A stretch of DNA of 64,000 bases from CAWEHU01 sp963808965. Its GTDB lineage: Bacteria; Pseudomonadota; Alphaproteobacteria; Acetobacterales; Acetobacteraceae. The position numbers and the translations under genes are program-made. Position 1 is the first letter of the stretch. Every line of letters begins with the position of its first letter. Below, piece after piece: positions 35,469 through 46,500 of this stretch. The stretch covers positions 74,930 to 138,929 of the forward strand of contig CAWEHU010000026.1 of the NCBI GenBank assembly GCA_963808965.1, given 5' to 3'. The notes under the pieces are model-generated. The model saw nothing but the letters and a program-made list of their open reading frames with translations, was not told the origin of the DNA and did not search any database.

Positions 35469-37643
35469 ACCGGTTGTTCCGCCGGCTCGCGTGGGTCCCG
35501 CTCCCGGCGGTCGCCCCGCCCAGGCTTCGCGCCCACCTTGTCCGTGATGTCCTCGCCGGTGGCCTGGTCCACGACGCGCATCGACAGCTTCACCTTGCCC
35601 CGCTCGTCGAAGCCGATCACCTTCACCCGCACCGGGTCGCCGACGTTCACGACGTCGGTGGTCTTCGCGACCCGCCCTTGTTGCAGCTCGCTGATATGCA
35701 CGAGCCCGTCGCGGGAGCCGAGGAAGTTCACGAACGCACCGAAATCGGCGGTCTTCACGACCTTGCCGTGGTAGATCACGCCGATCTCGGGCTCGGCCAC
35801 GATGCCGCGGATCCAGTCGATCGCCGACTGCGCCTGCGCCACGTCGGTCGCGGCGATTTTAATCGTGCCGTCGTCCTCGATGTCGATCTTGCAGCCGGTC
35901 TGTTCGACGATCTCGCGAATCACCTTACCGCCCGTGCCGATCACCTCACGGATCTTCTCCTTCGGCACATTGATGACCGTGATGCGCGGAGCGGTGGCGG
36001 CCACGTCGGACCGTGCGCCGGTGATGGCGCGGGCCATCTCGCCGAGGATATGCATGCGCCCGTCGCGCGCCTGATCGAGCGCAATCCGCATGATCTCCGG
36101 CGTGATCGAAGTGATCTTGATGTCCATTTGCAGGCTGGTGACGCCCTGCTCGGTACCGGCGACCTTGAAGTCCATGTCGCCGAGATGATCCTCATCGCCC
36201 AGAATATCGGATAGCACGGCGAAGCCGCGGGCCTCCTTGATCAATCCCATCGCGATACCCGCGACCGGTCGCTTCAGCGGCACCCCCGCGTCCATCAGCG
36301 CAAGACTTGAGCCGCAGACCGTCGCCATCGAAGAGGAACCGTTGCTCTCCGTGATTTCGCTGACGATGCGAAGCGTGTACGGGAACTTCTCCTTCTCCGG
36401 CAGCAGCGGATGGATGGCGCGCCAGGCGAGCTTGCCGTGGCCGATTTCGCGCCGTCCCGGGCTGCCCATGCGCCCTGCCTCGCCGACCGAGTAGGGCGGG
36501 AAATTGTAGTGCAGCATGAAGTGCTCGCGGTACTCGCCCTCGAGCGCGTCGATGATCTGCTCATCCTGCCCGGTGCCGAGCGTGGCGACGGCGAGAGCCT
36601 GCGTTTCACCGCGTGTGAATAGCGCGCTGCCATGTGCGCGTGGCAGCACGCCAACCTCGGCGGCGATCGGGCGAACGGTCTTGGTGTCGCGGCCGTCTAT
36701 GCGGCGGCCGGTATCCAGGATCGCGTTGCGGACGATGTCGGCTTCGAGATCCTTGAACAGGCTCTTGGCCTTCTCGGCATCCAGGCCTTCCGCTGCGAGG
36801 GAGGCGGCAACCTCCTTCTTCGCCGCCTCGATCTTCTCGTGCCGCGCCTGTTTGTCGCTCTCGTTGTACGCTTCGGTCAGCGCCGTACGGGCGAGCGCGT
36901 CCACGCGGGCGGCAAGCGTCTGAGCATCGGCGCTCGGCTCCGGCAGGGTCCACGGGTCCTTCGCCGCGCGCTCCGCGAGCTCGATGATGGCCTGGATCAC
37001 CGGCTGGAAGTTTTGGTGTCCGAACGTCACCGCCCCGAGCATCACGTCTTCCGGAAGCTCGCGTGCCTCGCTCTCGACCATGAGCACGCCCTCTGCGGTG
37101 CCCGCGACAACGAGGTCCAGCGCGGTGTTCTCGAGCTGCGCGGCGGTGGGGTTCAGCACGTATTGTCCGTTGCTGTAGCCAATTCGCGCGGCCGCCGACC
37201 GGGCCAAAAAACGGAATGCCCGAGAGCGTGAGGGCGGCGGAGCAGCCGACCATCGCCACGATATCCGGATCATTCTCGAGGTCATGGCTCAGCACGGTCG
37301 CGATGACCTGGACCTCGTTGCGGAAGCCCGCTGGAAACAGCGGACGGATGGGGCGGTCGATCAGGCGCGAGACCAGAACCTCGTTCTCCGAGGGTCGCCC
37401 TTCACGCTTGAAGAACCCACCCGGAATCTTGCCGGCGGCGAAGGCCTTCTCCTGATAGTTGACTGTGAGCGGAAAGAAGTCCTGGCCGGGTTTTGCGGTT
37501 TTCGCACCCACGGCGGTGCAGAGCACGATCGTGTCGCCGTAGCGGGCCAGCACAGCGCCATCGGCCTGGCGGGCGATTTTACCCGTCTCTAGGATCAGCT
37601 TGCGGCCGCCCCAATCGAGCTCCTTGCGGAAGTAATTGAACAT
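35456..37643 (-). CDS. pnp: Polyribonucleotide nucleotidyltransferase (one frameshift)
   Basis: PNPase, the 3'-5' phosphorolytic exoribonuclease of the RNA degradosome. It begins MFNYFRKELDWGGRKLILET. The first RNase PH domain contains KREGRPSENEVLVSRLIDRP, then the second RNase PH domain contains YNFPPYSVGEAGRMGSPGRR and VCGSSLALMDAGVPLKRPVA. The KH domain is VPKEKIREVIGTGGKVIREI and the S1 domain VKTADFGAFVNFLGSRDGLV. One extra base in GGCGGCC at 37191-37196 breaks the frame between SGIPFFGPVG and ARIGYSNGQYVLNP. The span is one base over a multiple of three. pnp is part of the conserved truB-rpsO-pnp cluster. Confidence 0.93.
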
Positions 37644-37716
37644 GCAGTCTTTGGTCCTTCGGGATACGCTCCCGGGCGGGCGGCAATTCCGGCGATCCGT
37701 TCCTGTCCGGTGGAAT

Positions 37717-37787
37717 ACGGCGTCTCGGGCTACATGAAGAAGGCCGCGCACGCGGGCGCAGCCTAGCCATGTAGCCGGAAACGCCGT
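37717..37787 (-). promoter_or_regulatory. Long hairpin in the pnp leader, possible RNase III/PNPase autoregulation site
   Basis: Arms at 37717-37736 and 37768-37787 pair over 20 bases with two mismatches. The 31-base interior pairs further (AGGCCGCGC with GCGCAGCCT, one mismatch), so the whole element is one nearly continuous stem. It lies in the 312-base gap between rpsO and pnp, 74 bases upstream of the pnp ATG. In enterobacteria the pnp leader carries a long stem cut by RNase III that allows PNPase autoregulation; position and size here are comparable, but sequence homology is not claimed. Nothing else was recognised in the gap. Confidence 0.65.
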
Positions 37788-37955
37788 CGACGGCCCCACG
37801 CGGCGAGGGTTGCCGGATCGGCGGTCTGTGTCGTTCCGCCGCGGGTCGCGGCACTCGGGGCGTTGCCCCGGGGGTTTCCCCGCGCCACCATGACGCGAGG
37901 GTGAGCCGGCTGTCATATGGGGACAGGGCGCCGGCAAAACCATGGAGGCGTTCGG

Positions 37956-38225
37956 TCAGCGGCGGAGATTTAACCGGCCGATCAGCGCCTCGTAGCGGGC
38001 GCTGTCCTTCGCCTTGAGATAGTCGAGCAGACGGCGACGCCGGCCGACCAGCATCAGGAGCCCGCGGCGGCTATGAAAATCCTTGGCGTGCGTCTTGAGG
38101 TGTTCGGTCAGGTTGCCGATCCGTTCGGAAAGCAGCGCGACCTGCACCTCCGCGCTGCCCGTATCGCCCGGCTTGTTGGCGTAGTCGGAAACGAGCGCCG
38201 TGCGGCGCTCCGCGGTGATCGACAT
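37956..38225 (-). CDS. rpsO: 30S ribosomal protein S15
   Basis: Primary binding protein of 16S rRNA helices 20-22. The 89-residue length and sequence are canonical: MSITAERRTALVSDYANKPG, DTGSAEVQVALLSERIGNLT, HLKTHAKDFHSRRGLLMLVG and RRRRLLDYLKAKDSARYEAL. It lies between truB and pnp as in most proteobacteria. Frame intact. Confidence 0.98.
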   Translation of the reverse strand: MSITAERRTALVSDYANKPGDTGSAEVQVALLSERIGNLTEHLKTHAKDFHSRRGLLMLVGRRRRLLDYLKAKDSARYEALIGRLNLRR

Positions 38226-38267
38226 CGGATTTCTCCTGAGAGGGGTTGAGCGGCGCGCCCGGAGTTG

Positions 38268-39195
38268 TCAGAGCATCCGTTCGGGTTTCAGCCAGCCGTC
38301 CTGCAAGCCGGCAGAGCCCGATCACGCGGCCCCCCGCCATCGCCCGGGCCAACCCGCGATCCGGGTTGGCGGAGCCTGGAATGCGGCCCATGAGCGCAAC
38401 CAGGCTGATCGCCTGGCCGTGCCGCAGGCCGGTGGCCTCCGCTTCGGTCAAGGCCAGCGCCGGGATGTCGGCCAGCGCGGTCGCAACCGGAAGCAAAAGG
38501 TCCGGGGAAGCGGGCGGGGTATCCTCCGCGAACGCCAGTTTGTCCAGCGGAATCGACTGAGCTTCCGTGAACGGGCCGACCCGCAGCCGGCGCAAGAGGG
38601 CGATGTGGCCAAGCGAGCCGACCGCCTGCGCGAGGTCGCGGGCGAGGCTACGCATGTAAACGCCCTTGCCGGATTCCACCTCGAACACGGCATGATCCGG
38701 GTCGGGTCGCTCGACCAGCTCGAACCGGTCCACCCGGGCCGGGCGCGGATCGAGCACCGGGGCGCGGCCCTCGCGAGCCATGTCGTAGGCGCGCTCGCCG
38801 GCGATCTTCACGGCGGAGAAGGCGGGCGGGACCTGCATGATGTCGCCGCGAAAGCGCGGCAGGGCGGCCTCGATCTCCGCATCGGTCGGGCGCGCCGAGG
38901 AGGTGGTCGTAATCCGGCCGTCGGCGTCGTCCGTATCGCGTGCCTCGCCGAAGCGGAGTGTGAAGCGGTACAGCTTCGCCCCGTCCATCACATACGGTAC
39001 GGTCTTGGTAGCAGCGCCAAATGCGACTGGCAGCACGCCGGTCGCCAGCGGATCGAGCGTGCCGCCATGTCCCGCCTTCTCCGCCTCGAACGCCCGCCGG
39101 ACCCGATTCACGACCCCGGTGCTGGTGAGCCCCGGCGGCTTGTCGATGACGAGCCATCCGTCGAGCGGGCGGCCGCGGCGTTTGCGGCGGGACAT
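38268..39195 (-). CDS. truB: tRNA pseudouridine(55) synthase (one frameshift)
   Basis: Makes pseudouridine 55 in the tRNA T-loop. Motifs: WLVIDKPPGLTSTGVVNRVR, the catalytic Asp in GHGGTLDPLATGVLPVAFG, YRFTLRFGEARDTDDADG, and VPPAFSAVKIAGERAYDMAR. The uninterrupted frame runs on into rpsO as nonsense. Removing one G near 38299-38302 gives the normal end LADGWLKPERML and a TGA at 38268-38270, before rpsO. The span is one base over a multiple of three. Confidence 0.92.
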
Positions 39196-39348
39196 GCGTC
39201 GATCTCCTGAAGGATGGAAGCGCGGTCAATCCGTCCAGGATCGACCAGCTCGACGCCTGCATCCGGAACCCGCCGCCCGGATACCGCCGGCCTCCCATTC
39301 AGTCTAGGGATCCATCGCAATCGGAGTGCCGAGGTCCCGATCGACCTC

Positions 39349-40564
39349 CTAAACAACGGTCGCGGTCGTGGTCCGAGCGTGTTGGACATGGGAAAGGAGG
39401 AACCAGGCCAGCGCCGCGACCTCGAGGGACAGGGGCAGCGCGAACGCGGCGCGGTAGGCGATAACGGGAAGATGGCCAGGTGCTATCTGCGGCCAGCGCG
39501 AAGCCACGATTCCCATACCGTATTGCAGGATGAATGCCATCAAGAGGTGCAAGAGGTTGAGCGCGCTATTGGCCCGGCCGATTCGTTCCGGAGGAAACAA
39601 CTCGCTCACGATCGAGTAGCTGAGCACCGTCATCGCTCCGAAGCTACCAATGACGCCCCACAGCAGCCAGTCAGGGAGCGGCGACTTGGTCGAGGACCAC
39701 AAGCTGCAAGGCAATGAACAGCGAGCAGGCCAGCGCGAAGGTGACCGACGGAGCGACTCCGTTGCGCTTGAGAAAATCGGCGACGAGCCCGATAACGGCG
39801 GCCCCGAGAGTCACGCCGATGCCCATTGCGAACAGGTCGGAGACGACCTGCCCGGGAGACAGGGCTTCGACATCCGCGAGCCAGCGCGCCGCCCAGAGAC
39901 CATGCACGGCAAAGGCCGTCCCGACGATCGAAGCCGAGAGTGGGGCCAAGCGCCAGAAGGCTGGGTCGCGATAAATCGCCCAGGTTCCCCGCGCGCTGTC
40001 GCGCCAGTTCTCGGTGATCTCCTGCGACTCCTTCTCCGGCGCGGTCGCCCCTATCAGGAACGTCACGCCCAGCGTCACGGCTGCGAGCACCAGGAAAACC
40101 TCACGCCATCCCAGGATTCCTTGAAGAAAATCGAGCGGCTTGGTGGACGTTATCGCGCCGAGCCCCCCGCACATGATGAACGCGCCATTCAGGACGGGCC
40201 GATTTTTCTTCGGCATCCAGATCACGATCGCCTTGAGGCCGGCCATGAGCGCGCCCGAAACACCGAGCCCGATGAGCGCGCGGGCCAGGATGAGCAAAGG
40301 CACGTTCGGGGCAATGGCGAACAGAGCGGCCCCCGCGGCCGCCAGCCAGAGCAGCGCGATTTGCGTACGTCGCGGGCCGAACCGGTCCAGCGCAGCCCCG
40401 AGCGGTAATTGAGCGCCTGCAAAGGTGAGGAAATAGACCGAGGTGAGCAATCCGAGACCGCTCGCGTTGAGGCCGAGATCGTGGGTGAGTTGCCCCGCCA
40501 GCGGACCGTTCAACGTCCGGAACAGGTAGGACAGGAAGTATCCGGCGGCAAACGGAAGGAACAC
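39349..40564 (-). CDS. MFS transporter (one frameshift)
   Basis: Major facilitator carrier of about 405 residues and 12 predicted helices. The N-terminal half has LPFAAGYFLSYLFRTLNGPL and the MFS motif ALDRFGPRRTQIALLWLAAA, then LARALIGLGVSGALMAGLKA. The frame changes near 39683-39690 by one extra base, between LQLVVLDQ and SPLPDWLLWG. The C-terminal helices then follow (MTVLSYSIVSELFPPERIGR). The start is a GTG at 40564. The substrate cannot be predicted. Confidence 0.8.
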
Positions 40565-40698
40565 GCAGCCAACCTGACGCGCAGGACCGAGATTTATCGT
40601 AGCCTCCCGACGGAATGCGTCAGCGAGGAGACGACGGCGTCGGGTGGCGCCCTATGAAGCAGCTCACACGCCGGAAGAAATCGAAGCTGCCGTTCAGC

Positions 40699-40881
40699 CT
40701 ATCGCGGCGAGTCTTGGACCAGACGAAAGCCGCTCGCTTCGAGATCGCGCAGTATGAGCGAGGCGAACTCGCGCACTTGCTGCTCGGAGACGAGCGGGAA
40801 AAGGCGCCGGGCGGAAGCTGCCACGGCCGCGACGGCTTCGGCCGGACCGAGTTCCTGGCGCTCCATACGCTTCTGCTCCAT
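40699..40881 (-). CDS. Small hypothetical protein (60 aa) at the end of the HMA2/SulP operon
   Basis: Sixty residues with a helical core (GPAEAVAAVAASARRLFPLV, then SEQQVREFASLILRDLEASG). No membrane segment or signal. Its ATG overlaps the stop of the HMA2-like gene as ATGA, so it is translated with it. Family unknown. Confidence 0.55.
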   Translation of the reverse strand: MEQKRMERQELGPAEAVAAVAASARRLFPLVSEQQVREFASLILRDLEASGFRLVQDSPR

Positions 40882-41456
40882 CAGACACCGCCCTCCGCCG
40901 CCTGGCGCTGCGCTATTTGCCGGGCACTCAGCGCATAGAGGAAGAGCGAGGTTGCAGACCCCAGCACCTCGCCTCGGACGATCTGTAACAGGCCGAACGC
41001 GACCAGGAGGACAGCGAGCCGGGACTCCTTGGTGATGGCGTGGAGGCTGTAAGCATTCCACAGATTCTCGGAGGCGCTGCCGACGATCTTTCCACGCGCG
41101 AGTTGCAGCAAACCGGCGCCGGCCAGCCCCGCAACCGCGAGGTCGAGCGACCCCGGCAACTCGGCGGCGGTGCCCGTGAACGGAGCAGGCGGCCTCGCGG
41201 GTGGGGCGGCCTCGAACAGAGCCTGCTCCTTCGCGGCGGACAGGATACCCGCATCATCGCCGCCGTGTTCGATGAGGACGCCTCCGGTCGTGGCGCTAGC
41301 ACGCACGGAGCGGACGCCGGGGATACGGGCCAGGCCGGCCTCCACCCGCCGGAAGAACCCGGCATCCCCGCGTTTTGCCCGGAGCCGGAGCCGCATTCGT
41401 CCGGCGAGCCGATGCTCGATCTCCGCGGGCGGCAGCGGGGCAGCTTCGTCAGGCAT
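40881..41456 (-). CDS. HMA2-like domain membrane protein
   Basis: The N-terminal ~75 residues form a ferredoxin-like fold of HMA2 type (EIEHRLAGRMRLRLRAKRGD, then RIPGVRSVRASATTGGVLIE), without the CxxC of classical metal-binding HMA domains. After a Pro/Ala linker come three or four short hydrophobic segments (LDLAVAGLAGAGLLQLARGK, then LAVLLVAFGLLQIVRGEVLG). The ATG at 41456 would overlap the reconstructed SulP stop as ATGCCTGA. The same fold appears at the N-terminus of the P-type ATPase at 46598, suggesting partner proteins. Confidence 0.72.
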   Translation of the reverse strand: MPDEAAPLPPAEIEHRLAGRMRLRLRAKRGDAGFFRRVEAGLARIPGVRSVRASATTGGVLIEHGGDDAGILSAAKEQALFEAAPPARPPAPFTGTAAELPGSLDLAVAGLAGAGLLQLARGKIVGSASENLWNAYSLHAITKESRLAVLLVAFGLLQIVRGEVLGSATSLFLYALSARQIAQRQAAEGGV

Positions 41457-43180
41457 GGGTCGGCGCTCCCTGGCGATGGCCGGCGGCGGACGGGTGGGCG
41501 GCATCGGTACGCCCTTAGCACGTCGCCCACCGAGCGATAGACGGCGCCGGGTCCCAGCAGTTTCGCGATACCGTAGCGGTCCAGCAGGGTCCGCACGTCG
41601 TCCGACACCTCGGCGACGAGCGGCCGGATACCCTTGCGCTGCAACGCCCGGAGCAGCCTGCCCAGCAATTGCCCGGCGGAGTAATCCACCCCATCCACAG
41701 CGGTCATATCGAAGCAAAACCAGTGCGGCTGAGGATCGGCGCTTAGGGCCAGAGCCGACACTTCTTCGGAGAGCTGCGCCGCGTTCGCGTAATACATGCT
41801 GTGATTGAAGCGATACACGATCAGGCCGGGGCGCAACTGTCCCTTCTCCGCGACCGGCTCGGGACGCGGCTCACCCTTGCCTTCGACGAGCACGACGTTT
41901 TTCGGCCGGTAGCCCCGGCGCACGTGAGCCAGCAGCGAGAGCACCATGGCAATCAGGATGCCCTGCTCGACGCCGACCAGAACGACGACCAACGCGGTTA
42001 TGACGGCGACGGCGAACTCGATGGGCCGAACAGCGAGGATGCGGCGCATCTCGCCCAAATCGATCAGCTCGACCCCAATCAGGAACACGACGGCCGAAAG
42101 CACGGCCTGCGGCATATAGGAGAGCGGCCGGGTGAGCACGAGCAGGACCAGCAGAGTGATGAGGCTCGTCACGATCTGAGCGAGCTGGCTGCTGCCGCCG
42201 GCGCTCACGACCATCTGGGTCTTGGTCGGGCTGCCATTCACGACGAAGGTGCCCGAGAAGGCCGCACCCAGATTGGCCAACGCCAACCCGACCAAGTCCA
42301 CGTTTTCGTCGAAGGTTTCGTTGTTCCGGGCCGCGTAGGCACGTGAGGTCGCTGCGCTCTGGGCGAGGATCACCACAGTCATGGCGGCCGCCGTCGGCAG
42401 AAGCCGCTGCATCAAGCCGAGGCTCCAGGACACGTCGGGCAGGCCCAGCTTCGGCACGCCTGCGGGCACGGCCCCGAGCACGGGCACGCCGTGCGCGGCC
42501 AAATCGAAAGTCCAGCTCGCCGCGATCGCGCCGACGACCGCAATCAGCGCACCTGGGATACGTCGCGAGACCCGTCTCGCCCCCAGAATCACCAGGATCA
42601 CGAGCCCCGCGACGAGCATCACCGGCGGCCGCGCCTGTCCGATCCGCTCGGCGGCGTCCACGAGCCTGGCGATCGGGCCGTGTCCCTCCGATGGCAGCCC
42701 GAGCAGCCCCGGTATCTCACCCAGCGCGATTTGGATGCCGACGCCGGTCAGGAAGCCGACGAGCACGGTGCGCGAGAGGAAATCGGCTAGAAAACCGAGG
42801 CGTATGATCCGCGCGAGCAGGAGTAGCACCCCGGCGAGCAGCGCCGAGAACCCCGCGAGCGCCAGCCATTCGGAGGAGTTCGGGGCAGCGAGCCCGGAAA
42901 GGCCGCTCGCGAGGATTGCCGCCGTCGCCGAATCGGCGGCCACGACTAAGTGCCGCGATGACCCGAATAGGGCGAACAACGCCATGGGGATCAGGAGCGT
43001 GTAGAGCCCGGTTACGACCGGGGTGCCGGAAATCCGCGTGTAGCCCATCACCTCCGGGATCGCGAGCGCGGCCAAGGTCGCGCCTGCGATAACGTCGGCG
43101 GGCGCTCGGCCGATACGGAAGGGCAGCAATCCTTGCAGCACGGGCAGCTGGAAATGCCGGATTTCGGCGCCCACGCTCAT
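41449..43180 (-). CDS. SulP family anion transporter with C-terminal STAS domain
   Basis: SLC26/SulP carrier of about 577 residues. The N-terminal signature region is RAPADVIAGATLAALAIPEV, then YTRISGTPVVTGLYTLLIPM. About ten hydrophobic segments follow, with SGTFVVNGSPTKTQMVVSAG typical of the family. The STAS domain is at residues ~440-560 (LRPGLIVYRFNHSMYYANAA, then FCFDMTAVDGVDYSAGQLLG). As read, the frame runs past the end of the STAS domain into the HMA2-like gene in the wrong frame. One extra base near 41510 would give a stop at 41449; the span is one base over a multiple of three. The anion is unknown (sulfate, bicarbonate or similar). Confidence 0.88.
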
Positions 43181-43281
43181 CTGGCGCCCTGCACCCCATG
43201 GGTCGCGCAAGCCCTCGTGATTGCGGCGGCAAGGCAAGCTCGGGCGTATGCTGGCCGCAAGTAGGAGAGGCGGAGGCAGCG

Positions 43282-43551
43282 ATGGAGCGCGGCTACAGAA
43301 GCGGACTCGCGACGGGGTTGGCGCTGAGCGCCGGGGTGGCCCTGCTCGGCCCACTCTGGCGCCCCGTGGTGGCGCGCTGGGGCCGCCCGGCGGCCAAGGG
43401 CGCCGTCAAGGGCGGGCTCGCGGCATACGAGGTCGCGCGCACTCGCGTCGCGGAGCTGGGCGAGAAGGCGCAAGACTTGCTCGCGGAGGCGCAAATCGAG
43501 CGGGCCACCGAGCGTCCGCATGAGGCCACGCCGCCGGGCGGTTCGGACTAG
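43282..43551 (+). CDS. DUF5132-like small membrane protein
   Basis: An 89-residue protein with one hydrophobic segment (GLATGLALSAGVALLGPLW) followed by WGRPAAKGAVKGGLAAYEVA and a charged helix (RVAELGEKAQDLLAEAQIE). The RPAAKxAxKGG core is shared with three minus-strand genes at 46.6-47.8 kb. It is divergent from sulP, 101 bases away, and ends 5 bases before the convergent P-type ATPase stop. Function unknown; probably a membrane-associated accessory of the ATPase module. Confidence 0.72.
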   Translation: MERGYRSGLATGLALSAGVALLGPLWRPVVARWGRPAAKGAVKGGLAAYEVARTRVAELGEKAQDLLAEAQIERATERPHEATPPGGSD

Positions 43552-43556
43552 CCCGG

Positions 43557-46500
43557 TCACTGTGCCGCCGAGCGGGCGTTACGGACGGCCTTGAGGGCCT
43601 CGTTCGCGAGATAAGGCAGCACGCCGGCCACGGTGCTCACCGCCAGATCGGCCGGCCCAAGCGCAACGACGCCGAGGGCGCGGCGCAGGCCCGGCACCAG
43701 CAGGCCCAAAGCCTGGATCGCCGCGGATGCTGCGAGCAAGCTGGCAAGGGGACGGTTGGGGGGCAACGCACCCGGCCGGCCGGCGAACAATCCATTCCGG
43801 TCGGAGCGAGCCGTCAGCGCGTGCAAGAGCTGCGCGGCCACGAGGCTCCCGAACGCCATCGTGCGAGCCTCGGGTCCCGCGCCGTGCCGCGCAGCGCCCC
43901 AGGCCAGCGCCACCAAGCTTCCCCCGGCGATCATCCCGCCCTCGGCGGCGAGCTGGCCCAGGGCGTCGCGGCCCACGACATCGCGCTCGGCATTGGGCGG
44001 CCGTTGCATGAGACCGGGTTCGGGCGGCTCGAAGGCGAGCCCGAGGCCGGGCAGAACATCCGAGACAAGATTGATCCAGAGAAGCTGCATCACGGTCAGC
44101 GGCTCTCCGAACCCGGCCGACGTGGCCCCCAGCACGACCAGGATCTCGCTCAAATTGGTGGCCAGCAGGTAGCGGATGCTCTTGCGGACATTGACGTAGG
44201 TGGCGCGCCCGCGCTCGACCGCGACGGCGAGCTTGGCGAGATCGTCGGTCGGCAGAACCACGTCTCCCGCTTCCCGGGCCGCCTCGCTGCTGGCCGTCCC
44301 GCCCATGGCCACGCCGACATCGGCCGCCTTGAGCGCCGGGCTGTCGTTGATGCCGTCTCCCGCCATCGCGACCCGCTCGCCGGCGGCCTGGAGCGCGCGG
44401 ATGATGTGCAGCTTCTGCGCCGGGCTCACCCGGGCAAAGACGTGCGCGCGCTTGGCCGAGGCGGCGAGCGCATCCGCATCCAGCCCGCCGAGGTCGGCCA
44501 CATCGAAAACCTCGACCGGAGCGCCGCCGGAAAGGCCGAGCCGGGCCGCCACAGCGCGTGCGGTCGCGACCTGGTCGCCCGTCATCATCACGGTGCGCAG
44601 GCCCGCGCCTTGCAGCGCGCTCAACAGCGCCTCCGCCCCGGGGCGCACGGGATCGGCCATCCCGGCCAGACCAACCCAGGTCAGCCCGGTGGCTGCGGCC
44701 GCGAGCTCGACCTCCGCCCCGGCCACCATATCGATCGCGGCACTCCCGAACGCGAAGCCGAGCACCCGGAGCGCGTCGGAAGCCATCCTCTCGTTCGTGT
44801 GCAAAATGGCGGTGCGCCGCTCGGGACTGAGCGGCTCGGGGGCGCCGTCGCGCAGCTCCCACGCGCACAGATCCAGCACCTCGGCGGGGCTGCCTTTGAC
44901 GGCGAGCAGAGCGGTGTCGTCGGCATCCGGCCTGCCATGGGCGGTCAGCATGAACCGGTGGCGGGCACTACGGTGATGCGCGGCCAGGCGCGGATAGGCG
45001 GTGCGGAGGGCGGTCACGTCAACTCCGGCATCGAACGCGAGCCGCAACAGCGCGCCCTCCGTGGCGGAGCCGGTGAAGCCGCTGGCCCCCTCCCCTTCCT
45101 CGATCCCGGCGTCGCTACACAGCGCGCCGATCCGCAACAGCCACTCGAGCGGATGGTCCGCGTCCGGCTCCGCGGGCACCCGGAGTCTCTGTCCGGCGGC
45201 GTCGGCGAGCGCGCCGTCCGGTCCGGCCTCCAACCGTCGGCCCTCGCAGGCGATCTCGGTCACGTGCATCTGGTTGAGGGTCAGCGTGCCGGTCTTGTCG
45301 AAGCAGACAACTCCGACGCTCGCCAGAACTTCTCGACGGCATCGAGCCGGCGCACCAGCACCCCTTGCTTGCGCATGTCCTCGATGCCGAGCGCGAGCGT
45401 GGTGGTCGCGACGGCTGGCAGACCCTCGGGAATCGCCGCGACCGCGAGGGACACGCCCGAGCGCAGCAGCTGCACCAGCGCGATCCCACGCAGCGCGCCT
45501 ACCCCCATCACGGCCCCACAGGCGGCGAGCGAGGCCCAGACGAGCTGCCCCCCAAGACGGTCCAGCTCGCGCTGCAACGGAGTCTGCGGGGCGCCCGTAT
45601 CGCCCGCGAGTCGCTGGATACGGCCGATCTCGGTGCGCGTCCCGGTCGCCACCACGACCGCCTCGCCGCTGCCCCCGATAACGGCGGTCCCGCGGAACAC
45701 CATGCTGGCCCGTTCGGCCAAAGGCGAGTTCCGAAGGACCGGCTCCGCCCGTTTCTCGACCGGCAAACTCTCGCCGGTCAGCATCGCTTCGCCCACCCGT
45801 AGATCCCGGGCGGAGATCACGCGCGCATCCGCGGGAACGGTGAGGCCGGGACGCAGCGGGATGATATCGCCGGGAACGAGGCGTTCCGGGGGGACCGGCC
45901 GCGCCGCCCCATCGCGCACGACCAGAACAGGCGCCTGCCCGGTCAAGCCGAGCGATCGGATGATGCGCTCCGACCGGCTCTCGACGACGGCGCCGAGCAC
46001 GCCATTGAATGCGAGGACGCTCAGGATCGCGACGGCCTCGACCGCGCCTCCCGCCAGCAGCGAGAATTCCGCCGGCAACGGCAAGCACGGCGATGGGCAA
46101 GGTTTGGAACTGGCTGAAAAAGATGCTCAAGCCCGTGCGCGAAACCGGCGGAGGGAGTGCGTTCGCACCGTGCTCGGCCAGGCGCTCCTTCGCTGTCCTG
46201 GCGCTCAGGCCGCCTGAGCCCGATGTGTCGAGGGCGGCCAGCACGTCGCTGGCCGGCTCCGAATGCCATTCGGCCGAAGCGGACACCTGTGCGCTGGGCA
46301 CGATTTCGCCGCGCACCAGGGCGGCGATCCACTCGCCAATGCGTGCCGCGGGAATGCCCGGATCGAAACGGGTAAGGAGGTTGCCGGTCTCCGTGCTCGC
46401 CTGGGCCGAGTGGATGCCCGACAGGTCGAGCAGCCCGGTTTCCAGCAACACCTTCAGGCCTGGGTTCCCCTTGAGGCTCCGCACGGACCAACGAATCCGG

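Noticed and set aside
38071..38267. TruB C-terminal extension overlapping rpsO
   Set aside because: It disappears when one extra G is removed, giving a normal TruB end and stop at 38268.
40928..41448. SulP protein fused to a long Pro/Arg/Ser-rich tail
   Set aside because: The tail is the HMA2-like gene read in the wrong frame. A one-base correction ends SulP at 41449.
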